Positions 8,776 through 17,604 of a stretch of 64,000 bases of DNA are shown piece by piece. Position 1 is the first letter of the stretch, and the number at the start of each line of letters is the position of its first letter. A program made the translations under genes and the position numbers. Location: NCBI RefSeq assembly GCF_025210435.1, contig NZ_JAOART010000023.1:1-64000 (forward strand), in the 5' to 3' direction. A model generated the notes under the pieces. The model was not told the origin of the DNA. It was given only the letters and a program-made list of their open reading frames with translations, and did not search any database. Origin of the DNA: Anaeromicrobium sp. Its GTDB lineage: Bacteria > Bacillota > Clostridia > Peptostreptococcales > Thermotaleaceae.

Positions 8776-10431
8776 TTATTTACCTATTAATTCAATATAT
8801 TTAACTTCATGATGAACCGTATCATACATTACTTTTATATTATAGACTTCATAGAAATAAAGTCCATAATAGGTATTTTCATTTGAATCACTAGTAAATA
8901 GAGGATGAAATTCATTAGGTTCCCCTAAAATATCTTTTACCTCTTGTTCTGTCATTCCCACTTTAATTTCATCTATAGTTAATGGGGATTTAATCCTTAT
9001 TTGTGTAACCTGATTATTTTCAATAGAAAATATTAAATTATAATTGTTATAATGGAGATGATTTAAACCATTAACATCTGGAATGATCTCATCTGGATCA
9101 CCTAAAACCTCTTTAAGATTCTTGTCTGTTTTAAATAAGAAATCTTGAACATATGGGGTATCATACCTGAAATATCCCCTATACAACATATGTCCATTTT
9201 CATCATAAAGATTTCCAATTCCATTGAACAGATTATCAGTAAATTGACCCTCATATTTTAGTTGGCCATTTTCATAATAAAGGCTTCCATTACCATGATA
9301 AAGGCCTTTTTTTAATGATCCCTCATACAAAGGAGTATCTTCATTGGTTTCTAGATATAATAAACCTTCACCATCATATAGGCCATCTTTAAACTGTCCA
9401 TCATATTTCAATTTCCCAGAAGGGAAAAATTCCTTCCCAGCTCCCGTAATGTGACCTTTTTTGAAGGTTCCACTAATGACTAGATTTTCATCCTTATCAT
9501 ATAATTCACCTTCACCATCGTATAGGTTATCCTTGAAGTATCCCTTATAAACTAACTTTTTATTTAGGGAGTAGAGTTTACCTTCACCCTGGTATTTACC
9601 ATTTAGGAAGTTACCCTCATATGTAATATTTCCATTAGCATAAAAAGTTTTACCAAAGCCGTTTAAATTTCCATTAGAAAATGAACCATCTACTAAAATA
9701 GACCCATCAGAACCTAATTTTTTACCTATACCATCATATGTTCCATTTGTAAAATTACCCTGGTAAAGGAGCTTTCCTTTATCATCGTATAAAATACCAT
9801 TACCATTAAAAATACCATTGGCAAAATTTCCTTGATATTTTAAATTTCCATTAGGGTAGTATTCTTTTCCATTTCCTTCGAAAATCCCATTAGAAAACAT
9901 TCCCTTGTATAGGATTTTCCCTTCATGATTATATAAGGTGCCAATACCGTTAAATTCATTGTTTTGGAAGGAACCTTTATATTTTAATTTTTTATCTGGG
10001 TAATAAAGTTCCCCCTGGTTTGAATAAAATCCCTCGTTCAAACTACCCTTATAAACTAGATTTTTATCAACATGGTTATCATATATTTTGACCATGCCCG
10101 TATAAGAAATTTCTTCTGTCTCATAAAATGTAACAACGGGTACTATTTTTCCTCGATAAAAATTGTATCCTAAAAATAAGGCCAATATTAAGATTAAAAT
10201 TAATATTAAAATTAATCTTTTAGATAAATAATAATTGTTACTAAATCGAATATAGTCTTTAATAGATGCTTCCCTTTTTCTAGTAAGGTTAACTATTTTA
10301 GAAGCTAATCTACGAAGTAAAGTATAAGGCCCCCTTGATATTCGCCGAATCACCACATATATTTTTTGTCTTAGGGGTCTAAGAATGGTATTAATAATAA
10401 TTTGAAGTTGTACAAAAATTTTATTGTTCAT
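8776..10431 (-). CDS. Membrane-anchored MORN-repeat protein with SmpA/BamE-like C-terminus
   Basis: The ATG at 10431 follows AGAGAGG and is preferred over an open frame reaching 10578, which would run into the divergent promoter region. The 551-residue product has a basic cytoplasmic N-terminus, one membrane helix at about residues 73-92, and then some fourteen copies of a 23-residue MORN-type repeat (Y-x-G-x-F-x-N-G-x-x-x-G-x-G-x-x-Y) to about residue 440. The end carries LGDPDE and GMTEQEVKDILGEP, a pattern of the SmpA/BamE fold. Such repeats give extended beta surfaces for binding lipids or proteins. It is divergent from the CIS locus; a link to it is only suggested by position. Confidence 0.7.
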   Translation of the reverse strand: MNNKIFVQLQIIINTILRPLRQKIYVVIRRISRGPYTLLRRLASKIVNLTRKREASIKDYIRFSNNYYLSKRLILILILILILALFLGYNFYRGKIVPVVTFYETEEISYTGMVKIYDNHVDKNLVYKGSLNEGFYSNQGELYYPDKKLKYKGSFQNNEFNGIGTLYNHEGKILYKGMFSNGIFEGNGKEYYPNGNLKYQGNFANGIFNGNGILYDDKGKLLYQGNFTNGTYDGIGKKLGSDGSILVDGSFSNGNLNGFGKTFYANGNITYEGNFLNGKYQGEGKLYSLNKKLVYKGYFKDNLYDGEGELYDKDENLVISGTFKKGHITGAGKEFFPSGKLKYDGQFKDGLYDGEGLLYLETNEDTPLYEGSLKKGLYHGNGSLYYENGQLKYEGQFTDNLFNGIGNLYDENGHMLYRGYFRYDTPYVQDFLFKTDKNLKEVLGDPDEIIPDVNGLNHLHYNNYNLIFSIENNQVTQIRIKSPLTIDEIKVGMTEQEVKDILGEPNEFHPLFTSDSNENTYYGLYFYEVYNIKVMYDTVHHEVKYIELIGK

Positions 10432-10697
10432 AATAATACCTCTCTTAATTAGTTTCTTGAAAGATTTGATTAAATGACAAACTTTTCTTTTTTTTCTTTT
10501 GGTGCTATAATAGTTAAAAAGAATGTAAAACCATGGAATAAAATGTAGAAAAATACTATCTATAAAAATATGATACAATAAGTTTATTTTATATTCAATA
10601 AAAAGAGCTTATTTTTAAAGAGAATTATCGGAAAATTCGAAAAGTATATTCATTAATAGTACATATATTAATAAATATAATAAGGAGAGAAGGAAGG

Positions 10698-13484
10698 ATG
10701 AAAAAGCACCTTGGTTTCTTTTGTATATTAATACTTGTCATAATAGGTTCCCTTTTTCTTTTGTGGGATTATAGTTATTTTCTAAATGAACCCGTAACTT
10801 TAACAGGATATGGTGTAAAAGATATTAACCATGACAAAATTCAACTAAAGGATCTATGGACAGATAGTGAACAAAATACCTATTATTATGGAAAACTGAA
10901 TAAAACTAGCATGGATATAATAAATTTTTATAATAAACCTATTAAAAATGGAAAGGAAGAAATGAGATCTTTCTATTTAGATACATCCCAAGAATACCTA
11001 TATAAGGTGAATGATAAGGGTGAAATTATTACAATGATCCATTGGCCAAAGCACATGGGTAAGATGGTACAGGCAGTTAGTGATAATAAAGGGCATATGT
11101 ACATTCAATGGAGTAAATATGATAGATACAACTCTAAAATAGTAGAAGAAGGAATTAATAAATATTCAGAAAAGGGTAAATTTTTGGGAATGATTTTTAA
11201 AAAATCCTATGAAGGAAAGGTATTTCCAGAGGCACCTTATGGTAAGGGCTTTATAAAAAATTTAAACTTTGAAAAGGGTAGAGTATATTTTTATCATCAG
11301 ATAAATAAAAAGATTACCTTATACTACTATGAAAATGCCATAAAAAAAATAATGGATATTCCTGTAGATGAAATGGACTTTAAGATTATAGACATAATAG
11401 GAAGTGAACCTGGACAAATTTATTTTGACACTAATGATTCTAGGTTTGGAATAATAGATAAAAAAATGAACATGGTTTTTTTAAAGGATTATTTGAAAGA
11501 AAATAAGGTTATTGGAAAAATAAGATTCAACAGAAAAAAACATGTATATATAGAGACTTTAACAGAAAGAAATGTGGAATTAGATAGATATAATGGATAT
11601 GGATTTATTTCTAGTGCTTCTAATAAAAATCAGGTTGACAGTATATACAAGGAAAATTACTCTAAAATTCCAATAGAAAAGTTGACCTATTCTAAGGAAA
11701 TAATTAGGAAAAAGTATATAGTTTTGATTTCCTATTTATCAGTGTTAATTTTAATAATTTACGCTATTAGATTTTTATATGTATATGTATTTCAAAATAA
11801 AGTATACATAGTTTTTAAACAATTAATGTTACTTATTCCGATCATTCTTATAGGAATGCTTATATTCGTATTGAAAACTGTAGTAGGGGGATTTGGAGAA
11901 TTTTCAAATGAAATACAAAGTGGCAAATTTCATGAATTTAATCAAATAATAGATAGAAAGATAGAGTTAGTAGAAAAAAAATATGAAAATCCATTTTACC
12001 TAGGGGATTTAATAGATTCAATAGATCTATATGAGCCCATGGATCCTCATAGGTATAAGGAATTATATAACTTAACAAAAATATCAGATATGGACCATAT
12101 GGAAGATGTAAAGGGTATGTATGTAGTAATAGATAAAATTGAAAATAATCAGTCCTATAAGATTCTTGATTCTGAAAATAACTTTAAGCTATATTATCCA
12201 AGATTTTCAAAGGGTGATAACAAATATTTTTGGGCTGCATCAAGGGGTGCTGTAGTAGATGCAGTAGGAACTGGTGAAAAATATATATTTACTATGAAAC
12301 CTATATATAACAGCTTAGGAAAAGTGGCTGGAATTTATCAAATAGGAATGTATTATGAAGGCTATAGAAAGAATTTAGACATGAAGTTTTTTACAAAGAG
12401 TATAGTTGGAATAATGATTACAACCCTACTTATAGTGTTTGCAGTGGTGTTTATAACTTATATAATTTTAAGGTCATTAGGAGAACTTACAAAGACTGTT
12501 AAGGAAGTGTCAGCAGGTAATTTAGATACTCAATTAAGGATAAATTCTAAAGATGAGATAGAAGATTTATCAGATGCGTTTAACAATATGACTAGCAACA
12601 TAAGAGAATATATAGATGATATAACCGAACTTAGTAATGACTACTATAGATTTGTTCCTCAAGAGATTTTTCAAATATTAGATAAAGAATCTGTCAATGA
12701 AATAACCTTAGGAGAACATAAAAAATTTAATATGTGCATCTTAAATGCAGCAATTGAAGATTTCTATAAAATATCAGAAAAAATTAGTGCTGAAGAGAGC
12801 TTTAAGCTAATAAATGAATATTTAAAGATAATAGGTCCAATCATAAGAAAACATAATGGAGTAATAGAAAAATATCTTGATAAGGGAGTTGTGGCCATAT
12901 TTCCACAAAACGGCCAGGATGCCGTAGAAGCTGGTAAGGATATTATTAGTGAAGTCCATAAATACAATATATACAAAAGTAACAACCTTCCTGTTGGAGA
13001 TATTAGGATTGCCATCCATAAGGGACCCATATTAATAGGCATAATTGGTGAAGAGAAAAGATTACAAAGTAGTATTGTATCAGATAGTGCAAATTTAGTT
13101 GGTCTTATGAGACAAAAGGCCAAAAAACTTTGGGCTAATATAATTATAACTGATGAAGTAATGAAGGATATTAAGGATAAAACTTATCTACACAGATGTT
13201 TAGGAAATATAAGTATGTCAGATAGGGAAGAAACTATTGAGTTATACGATATATATGATGCAGATAAAAAAGAAATGAGGCAATTTAAGGATAAAAGTAA
13301 AGATTTATTTGAAACTTCCGTTAAAAATTTTAAGGTTGGTAAGTTTTATGATGCTAGAAGTGGATTTGTAGAAATACTAGATAAAAATATGGAGGACAAT
13401 GGAGCTAGAGAATATTTCTATCAAAGTGATGACAAATATAGAAATGGTGTAGATAAAGATTGGAATGAAAGTCTAAAAGTTTAG
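10698..13484 (+). CDS. Membrane receptor with HAMP and degenerate class III cyclase domain
   Basis: A 928-residue protein opening the CIS locus. Helices lie at about 7-25, 337-362, 372-395 and 568-592, with an extracellular propeller-like segment (30-335) and a second sensor segment (396-567, Cache-like). HAMP follows at 593-645, and a class III nucleotide cyclase domain spans about 670-860. The cyclase keeps its scaffold (GPILIGIIGEEKR, SDSANLVGLM), but both metal-binding aspartates appear lost: the first motif reads LNAAIEDF where FADIRGF is usual, and the second reads YLDKGVVAIF where YxGDxxMAxF is usual. It is therefore probably non-catalytic, a sensor or scaffold. The start follows AAGGAGAGAAGGAAGG. 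Confidence 0.7.
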   Translation: MKKHLGFFCILILVIIGSLFLLWDYSYFLNEPVTLTGYGVKDINHDKIQLKDLWTDSEQNTYYYGKLNKTSMDIINFYNKPIKNGKEEMRSFYLDTSQEYLYKVNDKGEIITMIHWPKHMGKMVQAVSDNKGHMYIQWSKYDRYNSKIVEEGINKYSEKGKFLGMIFKKSYEGKVFPEAPYGKGFIKNLNFEKGRVYFYHQINKKITLYYYENAIKKIMDIPVDEMDFKIIDIIGSEPGQIYFDTNDSRFGIIDKKMNMVFLKDYLKENKVIGKIRFNRKKHVYIETLTERNVELDRYNGYGFISSASNKNQVDSIYKENYSKIPIEKLTYSKEIIRKKYIVLISYLSVLILIIYAIRFLYVYVFQNKVYIVFKQLMLLIPIILIGMLIFVLKTVVGGFGEFSNEIQSGKFHEFNQIIDRKIELVEKKYENPFYLGDLIDSIDLYEPMDPHRYKELYNLTKISDMDHMEDVKGMYVVIDKIENNQSYKILDSENNFKLYYPRFSKGDNKYFWAASRGAVVDAVGTGEKYIFTMKPIYNSLGKVAGIYQIGMYYEGYRKNLDMKFFTKSIVGIMITTLLIVFAVVFITYIILRSLGELTKTVKEVSAGNLDTQLRINSKDEIEDLSDAFNNMTSNIREYIDDITELSNDYYRFVPQEIFQILDKESVNEITLGEHKKFNMCILNAAIEDFYKISEKISAEESFKLINEYLKIIGPIIRKHNGVIEKYLDKGVVAIFPQNGQDAVEAGKDIISEVHKYNIYKSNNLPVGDIRIAIHKGPILIGIIGEEKRLQSSIVSDSANLVGLMRQKAKKLWANIIITDEVMKDIKDKTYLHRCLGNISMSDREETIELYDIYDADKKEMRQFKDKSKDLFETSVKNFKVGKFYDARSGFVEILDKNMEDNGAREYFYQSDDKYRNGVDKDWNESLKV

Positions 13485-13497
13485 AAGGTTGATACAT

Positions 13498-14223
13498 ATG
13501 CATATATACAATCCAAAGAAAAGACTAAAAATAAAAGATTCTTCTAAAAGGAAAAAATCTAATAAAAGATATTTAAAACAACAAAATATAAATTTATCTA
13601 CCATTACACCAGATAGTATATACAAATTACAAAATAAAATTGGAAATAAGCAAGCAGAGCTTTTATTAAAGGAACTTGGAGATTTACAATTGAATAAAAA
13701 AAGCCCTAATGTGGCTGAGTTAATAACCTATGACCATGGGGGAAATAATAATGAAACTATGGAGTCTAAAAGGGAAATAGAAGACTTTAAGAGATTATCC
13801 TATGAAAATACATTAGCTAGTAGTGAAGCTATAAAAAGTGGAAGGTTTTCTGTAGACCATAATAATACCATAAAACCAGGCATAAGAGCTGAAAGTATGA
13901 ATAAGGACATAAAGGGTCTTGTTCAAATGGTGAATTTCTTCAAATCCTATGACCCTAGATTAGATAAAAGAGAAGAAAAGGTAAAATTAGACGATAAATT
14001 AATGAAAATGGATGAGAAAAAACATAGAAATGAAGTGGACTATATAATTAAAATGATAATGGCCCTTCCAAACTATGAGGGCAATAATGAGGTCATATCA
14101 CAATATATGAAGGTGCAAAACTTTTTAATATCATCTGGATGTAATCTATCAGACTTATTTAAATATAATGGACATGTAAAAAAACAAAAGGAAATAATAT
14201 TAAAGGCTATAGAAGGCAGATAG
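13498..14223 (+). CDS. Candidate CIS cargo/effector with LQxxxGN leader motif
   Basis: A 241-residue soluble, very basic protein. The ATG at 13498 is preferred (AGAAGG 9 bases before) over a TTG at 13489. Residues about 5-30 are Lys/Arg-rich. Then comes ITPDSIYKLQNKIGNKQAE, which has the LQ-x3-GN-x4-LL pattern common near the N-terminus of eCIS-associated cargo proteins (for example LQRTIGN in DUF4157 proteins). The C-terminal 150 residues are helical with no recognised enzyme motif. It sits between the receptor and the PAAR-like spike tip, a usual place for payload. The assignment as cargo is inference from motif and position. Confidence 0.5.
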   Translation: MHIYNPKKRLKIKDSSKRKKSNKRYLKQQNINLSTITPDSIYKLQNKIGNKQAELLLKELGDLQLNKKSPNVAELITYDHGGNNNETMESKREIEDFKRLSYENTLASSEAIKSGRFSVDHNNTIKPGIRAESMNKDIKGLVQMVNFFKSYDPRLDKREEKVKLDDKLMKMDEKKHRNEVDYIIKMIMALPNYEGNNEVISQYMKVQNFLISSGCNLSDLFKYNGHVKKQKEIILKAIEGR

Positions 14224-14235
14224 GAGGAAAAACTC

Positions 14236-14622
14236 ATGGGTTTTTTAGTCACCAATGGAGCCATGATTCAATGTTCATTTGGACAAGCCCCAGGGACACT
14301 TATGGTTCTTCCAACTAATAAGGTCATGGCTACTACTCCTGCAGCCACTATAATGGATAATAAACCCATGGTAAACATATTGCCCTTTGGCATGTGTATG
14401 TCCCTATCAAATCCAACGGTGGCAGCAGCAACCACAGCTGCCTTAGGAGTACTAACCCCCATGCCATGTATTCCAAATACCACTGCACCTTGGGCACCTG
14501 GATGTCCTAGTGTATTAATAGGAAATAAACCGGCTTTAAATAATACTTCAAAGTTAATGTGTATGTGGGGAGGAATAATACAAATAGTTCAACCCAGTCA
14601 AATGCAAACAATGATTCCGTAA
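14236..14622 (+). CDS. PAAR-like spike-tip protein (DUF4280 type)
   Basis: A 128-residue protein with the DUF4280/PAAR-like layout: MGFLVTNGAMIQCSFG at the start, PTNKVMATTPAATIMDN, NILPFGMCMS, a central GVLTPMPCIPNTTAPW, and PALNNTSKLMCMWGG at the end, with spaced cysteines that could hold a metal. PAAR proteins form the sharp tip of the spike in contractile systems and can carry cargo. The start has AGGAGG nine bases before. Here the tip gene is placed at the head of the locus next to candidate payload genes, far from the spike hub genes at 29378-31200. Confidence 0.8.
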   Translation: MGFLVTNGAMIQCSFGQAPGTLMVLPTNKVMATTPAATIMDNKPMVNILPFGMCMSLSNPTVAAATTAALGVLTPMPCIPNTTAPWAPGCPSVLIGNKPALNNTSKLMCMWGGIIQIVQPSQMQTMIP

Positions 14623-14628
14623 AAGGGT

Positions 14629-14789
14629 TTAGGCATATTCAAAAAATAAATCAGTCATTTCACTGGTTATTTGAATTATTTTCTTCGTTATGGATCGCTA
14701 ACATATGTTTAATATACTCCCTTACCATGCCTTGAAAATAATCGAAATTCCTCAGAGAACTGACTAGTTTATTTCTTTCATATGCCTTA
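14629..14789 (+). repeat. Family B MITE-like repeat, copy 2
   Basis: 161 bp between TTAGGCATAT and ATATGCCTTA. It lies inside the CIS operon between the PAAR-like gene and the next gene, whose ATG at 14805 begins 15 bases after it. The ribosome binding site GGAGTG is just outside the repeat. Confidence 0.85.
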
Positions 14790-14804
14790 GAATGGAGTGA
14801 TAAT

Positions 14805-17135
14805 ATGCCTGTAACAACTACCAAGAAAAATGTACAAAATAAAACTGGAAATAATAAAATTCAAGGAAATGGCCAAACCAAAAGTCCTAAAGGAAAAGGA
14901 GTTAAAAATAATCAATTAGCTATGACTAATAGGAAAAAACTAGATGTGATTAAAATGGGAGAATACTTGAAAGATGATTATGTAAAGAAAAAAATTGAAG
15001 GTAATATTCAATCGGGAAAAGAGGCATGTAAAAATTCCTTTTATCTCAATGTATCCCATAGTACAAAAAGAATATTTGGCTGTAATGGTGGTGTTGTAGG
15101 AAAATATAAATCGGATAAAATTGGATATGATATGAGAACTCACCTTAAGGGTCAGGGGAGAGATTGGGCTAGACATGAGGTGGATATTAAGAAAGATGAG
15201 TATCTAGATAAGGAATTCCAAAAGATAGATGGAAGTTCAAATTTTGCAAACGATGAGGAAAGACAATTGGCTAAGGATGAGTTAAAAGATACTACAGCCT
15301 TAAGGACCATGTTTTTAAAAAATAGTTTATATTCCATGGTAAAAGGAGATGTGGAAGAGAGGTTAAATAGGGAAAGTAATAGTACATGTGATGAAATATA
15401 CTCCCAATATGAAAATGATTTTAAGGATGAGATTGAGCATAGAACAATAGGTGCTTACAAGTGGAGTTTTAGGATGAATTACTTAAGGTCAAAGGAAATG
15501 GGAATTTCCCATGTGACGGCACTTGATTTGGCGGAAGGTAAGGCATTAGAGGCGGTAAAGAACAGGGCTCCTTCTATGGGAGTAGCTGTTTTTAAGGAAA
15601 AGATTGATGAAATATTAAAGAAAGCTGAGATTAAGGCTGAGAGTAGAAGAAGCATTATCATAAAAGAATTGAATGGAAAAGAAGAAAAAAATAAGGTTAA
15701 TTTTCAAAATACATCAGATTATAGTAAGGCTAGGGACTATATATACGATGGACAAGGGGTTAGTTTAGAAGAGAGAAAAGATGGTATAAAAGACAAAATA
15801 GAGGAAAATCATATAGAAGCAACAAATGTAAATAAAGGATTATTAATATTTACAAGGCCACTAGTAGGAGTAGTGCCCCATCCAGGAGATAGTGCATCAG
15901 CCTCTGGCACAATAAGCATACCAATTCCTAATTCTCCTGCATATATATTCTTTAAATTATCTGGCAATGTGGAGCGAGATGATGATGGATATGTAACGGC
16001 TAAATTTAGAGCAGCCGTAGGTGCTGGAGGAGGAGTGGGAATAGCCAATATACACGGAGAGTTAGGCGGATTTTTACAAGTAAAGGGCCAATCGGCTGAA
16101 CATTTATCCATGCTTTTATCCTATGTACTCTATAGACAGTTTAGAGAATCCAAAATAGTTAATCACCACATGACAGATGCTATCTGGGGAATGGGTGGAA
16201 GAACTGGAGAAGGAAAGGATAAGGAAGCAGATGCTTATGGAGGTATGATGGAAAGGACCCTATTTGGAGGAAGTGCAGATAGTTCTGCTAGTATAGGATC
16301 TGATTTGGGATTCGGTGCAGACATAGGAGGATCAGTGGGGGGAAGTATAAGTGCATCTGCCTCTGCCATGCGGCAATATTCTAAGACAAGTTTTGAAAAG
16401 GGAAATGGGAAAGGACGCCTTGGAAAAATAGAAGGACACAAATTTTTAGGACAAAAGTCTAAGGGAGATATGATTGAAAAGCTTAAGATAGAAGGTTCTG
16501 TGGCAGGTGTTGGAATGGAAGCATCCTTAGGCCTTAGGGGCTCAACTATCCAAAATGTCACTATAGGGCTAAATATGTCCCTAGGAGGGGCCTATGGTGG
16601 AGATAAATCTCAAATGGCAACTAAAATAATACAGGATATAATACTCCATCTAAAAAGTGCAAAAGTTAACATAGAGAAGGTCTATGAAGCTTATAAAAAT
16701 AGGAAAAATAAGAAAATAGATCCCCTATCCGATGAAGCTGCAAGGGTTGGGTCTGAAATTGGAATTGTATCTTCAGATATAACAGAGCAAATAAATGCCA
16801 TGGTGGATACAGAAAATACTCTAGCCAGTAAAATTGGGGAAGTGGATAGTCCTGTAAATGGCCAAAGTACCCAAATTGCAGATTCGGGAAGTTCCCTTGC
16901 TATGGGGGTTGAATATGAATGGAAAAGGGGAAGTAAGGGAAATATAACATTTTCTCTGAATTCTGAGAATGAGTTATCATTAGACCTATTCCTTGGAGGA
17001 ATTTCACTACAAAAATCTAGAAGGTTAGCTAGCTGGAGTACTGGAGACGATATGGAAAATTTAACAAAAGCCATTGGAAAGGGAAAAAATCCAAAAGAAA
17101 GATTAAGTGCTCTTAAGGAAGGAGTATCCATATAA
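14805..17135 (+). CDS. Large glycine-rich protein, candidate CIS cargo
   Basis: A 776-residue protein with no recognised family. Residues 1-50 are disordered and rich in Lys, Asn, Gly and Thr. Residues about 55-330 are helical and charged. Residues about 345-640 change to alternating Gly/Ser/Ala-rich strands (AAVGAGGGVGIANIHGELGG, GADIGGSVGGSISASASAM), as in proteins that form beta sheets or enter membranes. The last 130 residues are mixed. It follows the PAAR-like tip and precedes the assembly genes, so it is a good payload candidate, perhaps membrane-active; this is inference. No DUF4157 protease motif (HExxH) was found. Confidence 0.45.
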   Translation: MPVTTTKKNVQNKTGNNKIQGNGQTKSPKGKGVKNNQLAMTNRKKLDVIKMGEYLKDDYVKKKIEGNIQSGKEACKNSFYLNVSHSTKRIFGCNGGVVGKYKSDKIGYDMRTHLKGQGRDWARHEVDIKKDEYLDKEFQKIDGSSNFANDEERQLAKDELKDTTALRTMFLKNSLYSMVKGDVEERLNRESNSTCDEIYSQYENDFKDEIEHRTIGAYKWSFRMNYLRSKEMGISHVTALDLAEGKALEAVKNRAPSMGVAVFKEKIDEILKKAEIKAESRRSIIIKELNGKEEKNKVNFQNTSDYSKARDYIYDGQGVSLEERKDGIKDKIEENHIEATNVNKGLLIFTRPLVGVVPHPGDSASASGTISIPIPNSPAYIFFKLSGNVERDDDGYVTAKFRAAVGAGGGVGIANIHGELGGFLQVKGQSAEHLSMLLSYVLYRQFRESKIVNHHMTDAIWGMGGRTGEGKDKEADAYGGMMERTLFGGSADSSASIGSDLGFGADIGGSVGGSISASASAMRQYSKTSFEKGNGKGRLGKIEGHKFLGQKSKGDMIEKLKIEGSVAGVGMEASLGLRGSTIQNVTIGLNMSLGGAYGGDKSQMATKIIQDIILHLKSAKVNIEKVYEAYKNRKNKKIDPLSDEAARVGSEIGIVSSDITEQINAMVDTENTLASKIGEVDSPVNGQSTQIADSGSSLAMGVEYEWKRGSKGNITFSLNSENELSLDLFLGGISLQKSRRLASWSTGDDMENLTKAIGKGKNPKERLSALKEGVSI

Positions 17136-17136
17136 A

Positions 17137-17586
17137 ATGACCATACTAAATTGGAATGATGAATTTGGAAAGAATTTAAAATCTGAAATAATAGGGTGTA
17201 CCATAAATGGGGAAAGGGTAAATATTACTATAAGTGTAGATTGCAATACTTATAAATATATAATTACTAATGAATTATTCAATCTATATAAAGAAACTCT
17301 GGGACAAAATTTTAGACATTCCTTTGAACAAAATAAATCCATAGAAATAGAACTTAGATTAGATCCTAAATTAGTAAGTGTTCTAAAATTGGCAATAGAG
17401 TTAGACAAAAAAGAAATTATAGGATACCTAACGAAAAAATCAAAGGAAGATAGGGATAATATATTTGTTAATACCCAGACTTGGTATGGATTAAATGTAA
17501 AACAAGAGGAAGACTTACCAGACAATTTAAAGATCCTGGGAAGTGTAAAAACTGGTTTTGACACAAGGTGGCTTAAAGAACTATAA
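17137..17586 (+). CDS. Unknown CIS-locus protein
   Basis: A 149-residue acidic/basic mixed protein. The ATG at 17137 lies one base after the stop of the preceding gene, with GGAG upstream. An upstream TTG at 17107 would overlap that gene and is less likely. No domain recognised. The tight coupling to the glycine-rich protein suggests a partner such as a loading chaperone or immunity factor; that is inference from spacing alone. Confidence 0.45.
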   Translation: MTILNWNDEFGKNLKSEIIGCTINGERVNITISVDCNTYKYIITNELFNLYKETLGQNFRHSFEQNKSIEIELRLDPKLVSVLKLAIELDKKEIIGYLTKKSKEDRDNIFVNTQTWYGLNVKQEEDLPDNLKILGSVKTGFDTRWLKEL

Positions 17587-17604
17587 AAATTAGGAGTTAG
17601 AATA

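Noticed and set aside
10432-10578. N-terminal extension of the MORN-repeat gene
   Set aside because: It would place 49 extra residues over the divergent promoter region, while the ATG at 10431 has a clear AGAGAGG site.
15809-17131. Several long minus-strand frames opposite the glycine-rich gene
   Set aside because: They arise from codon bias of the plus-strand gene and have no ribosome binding sites or domains.
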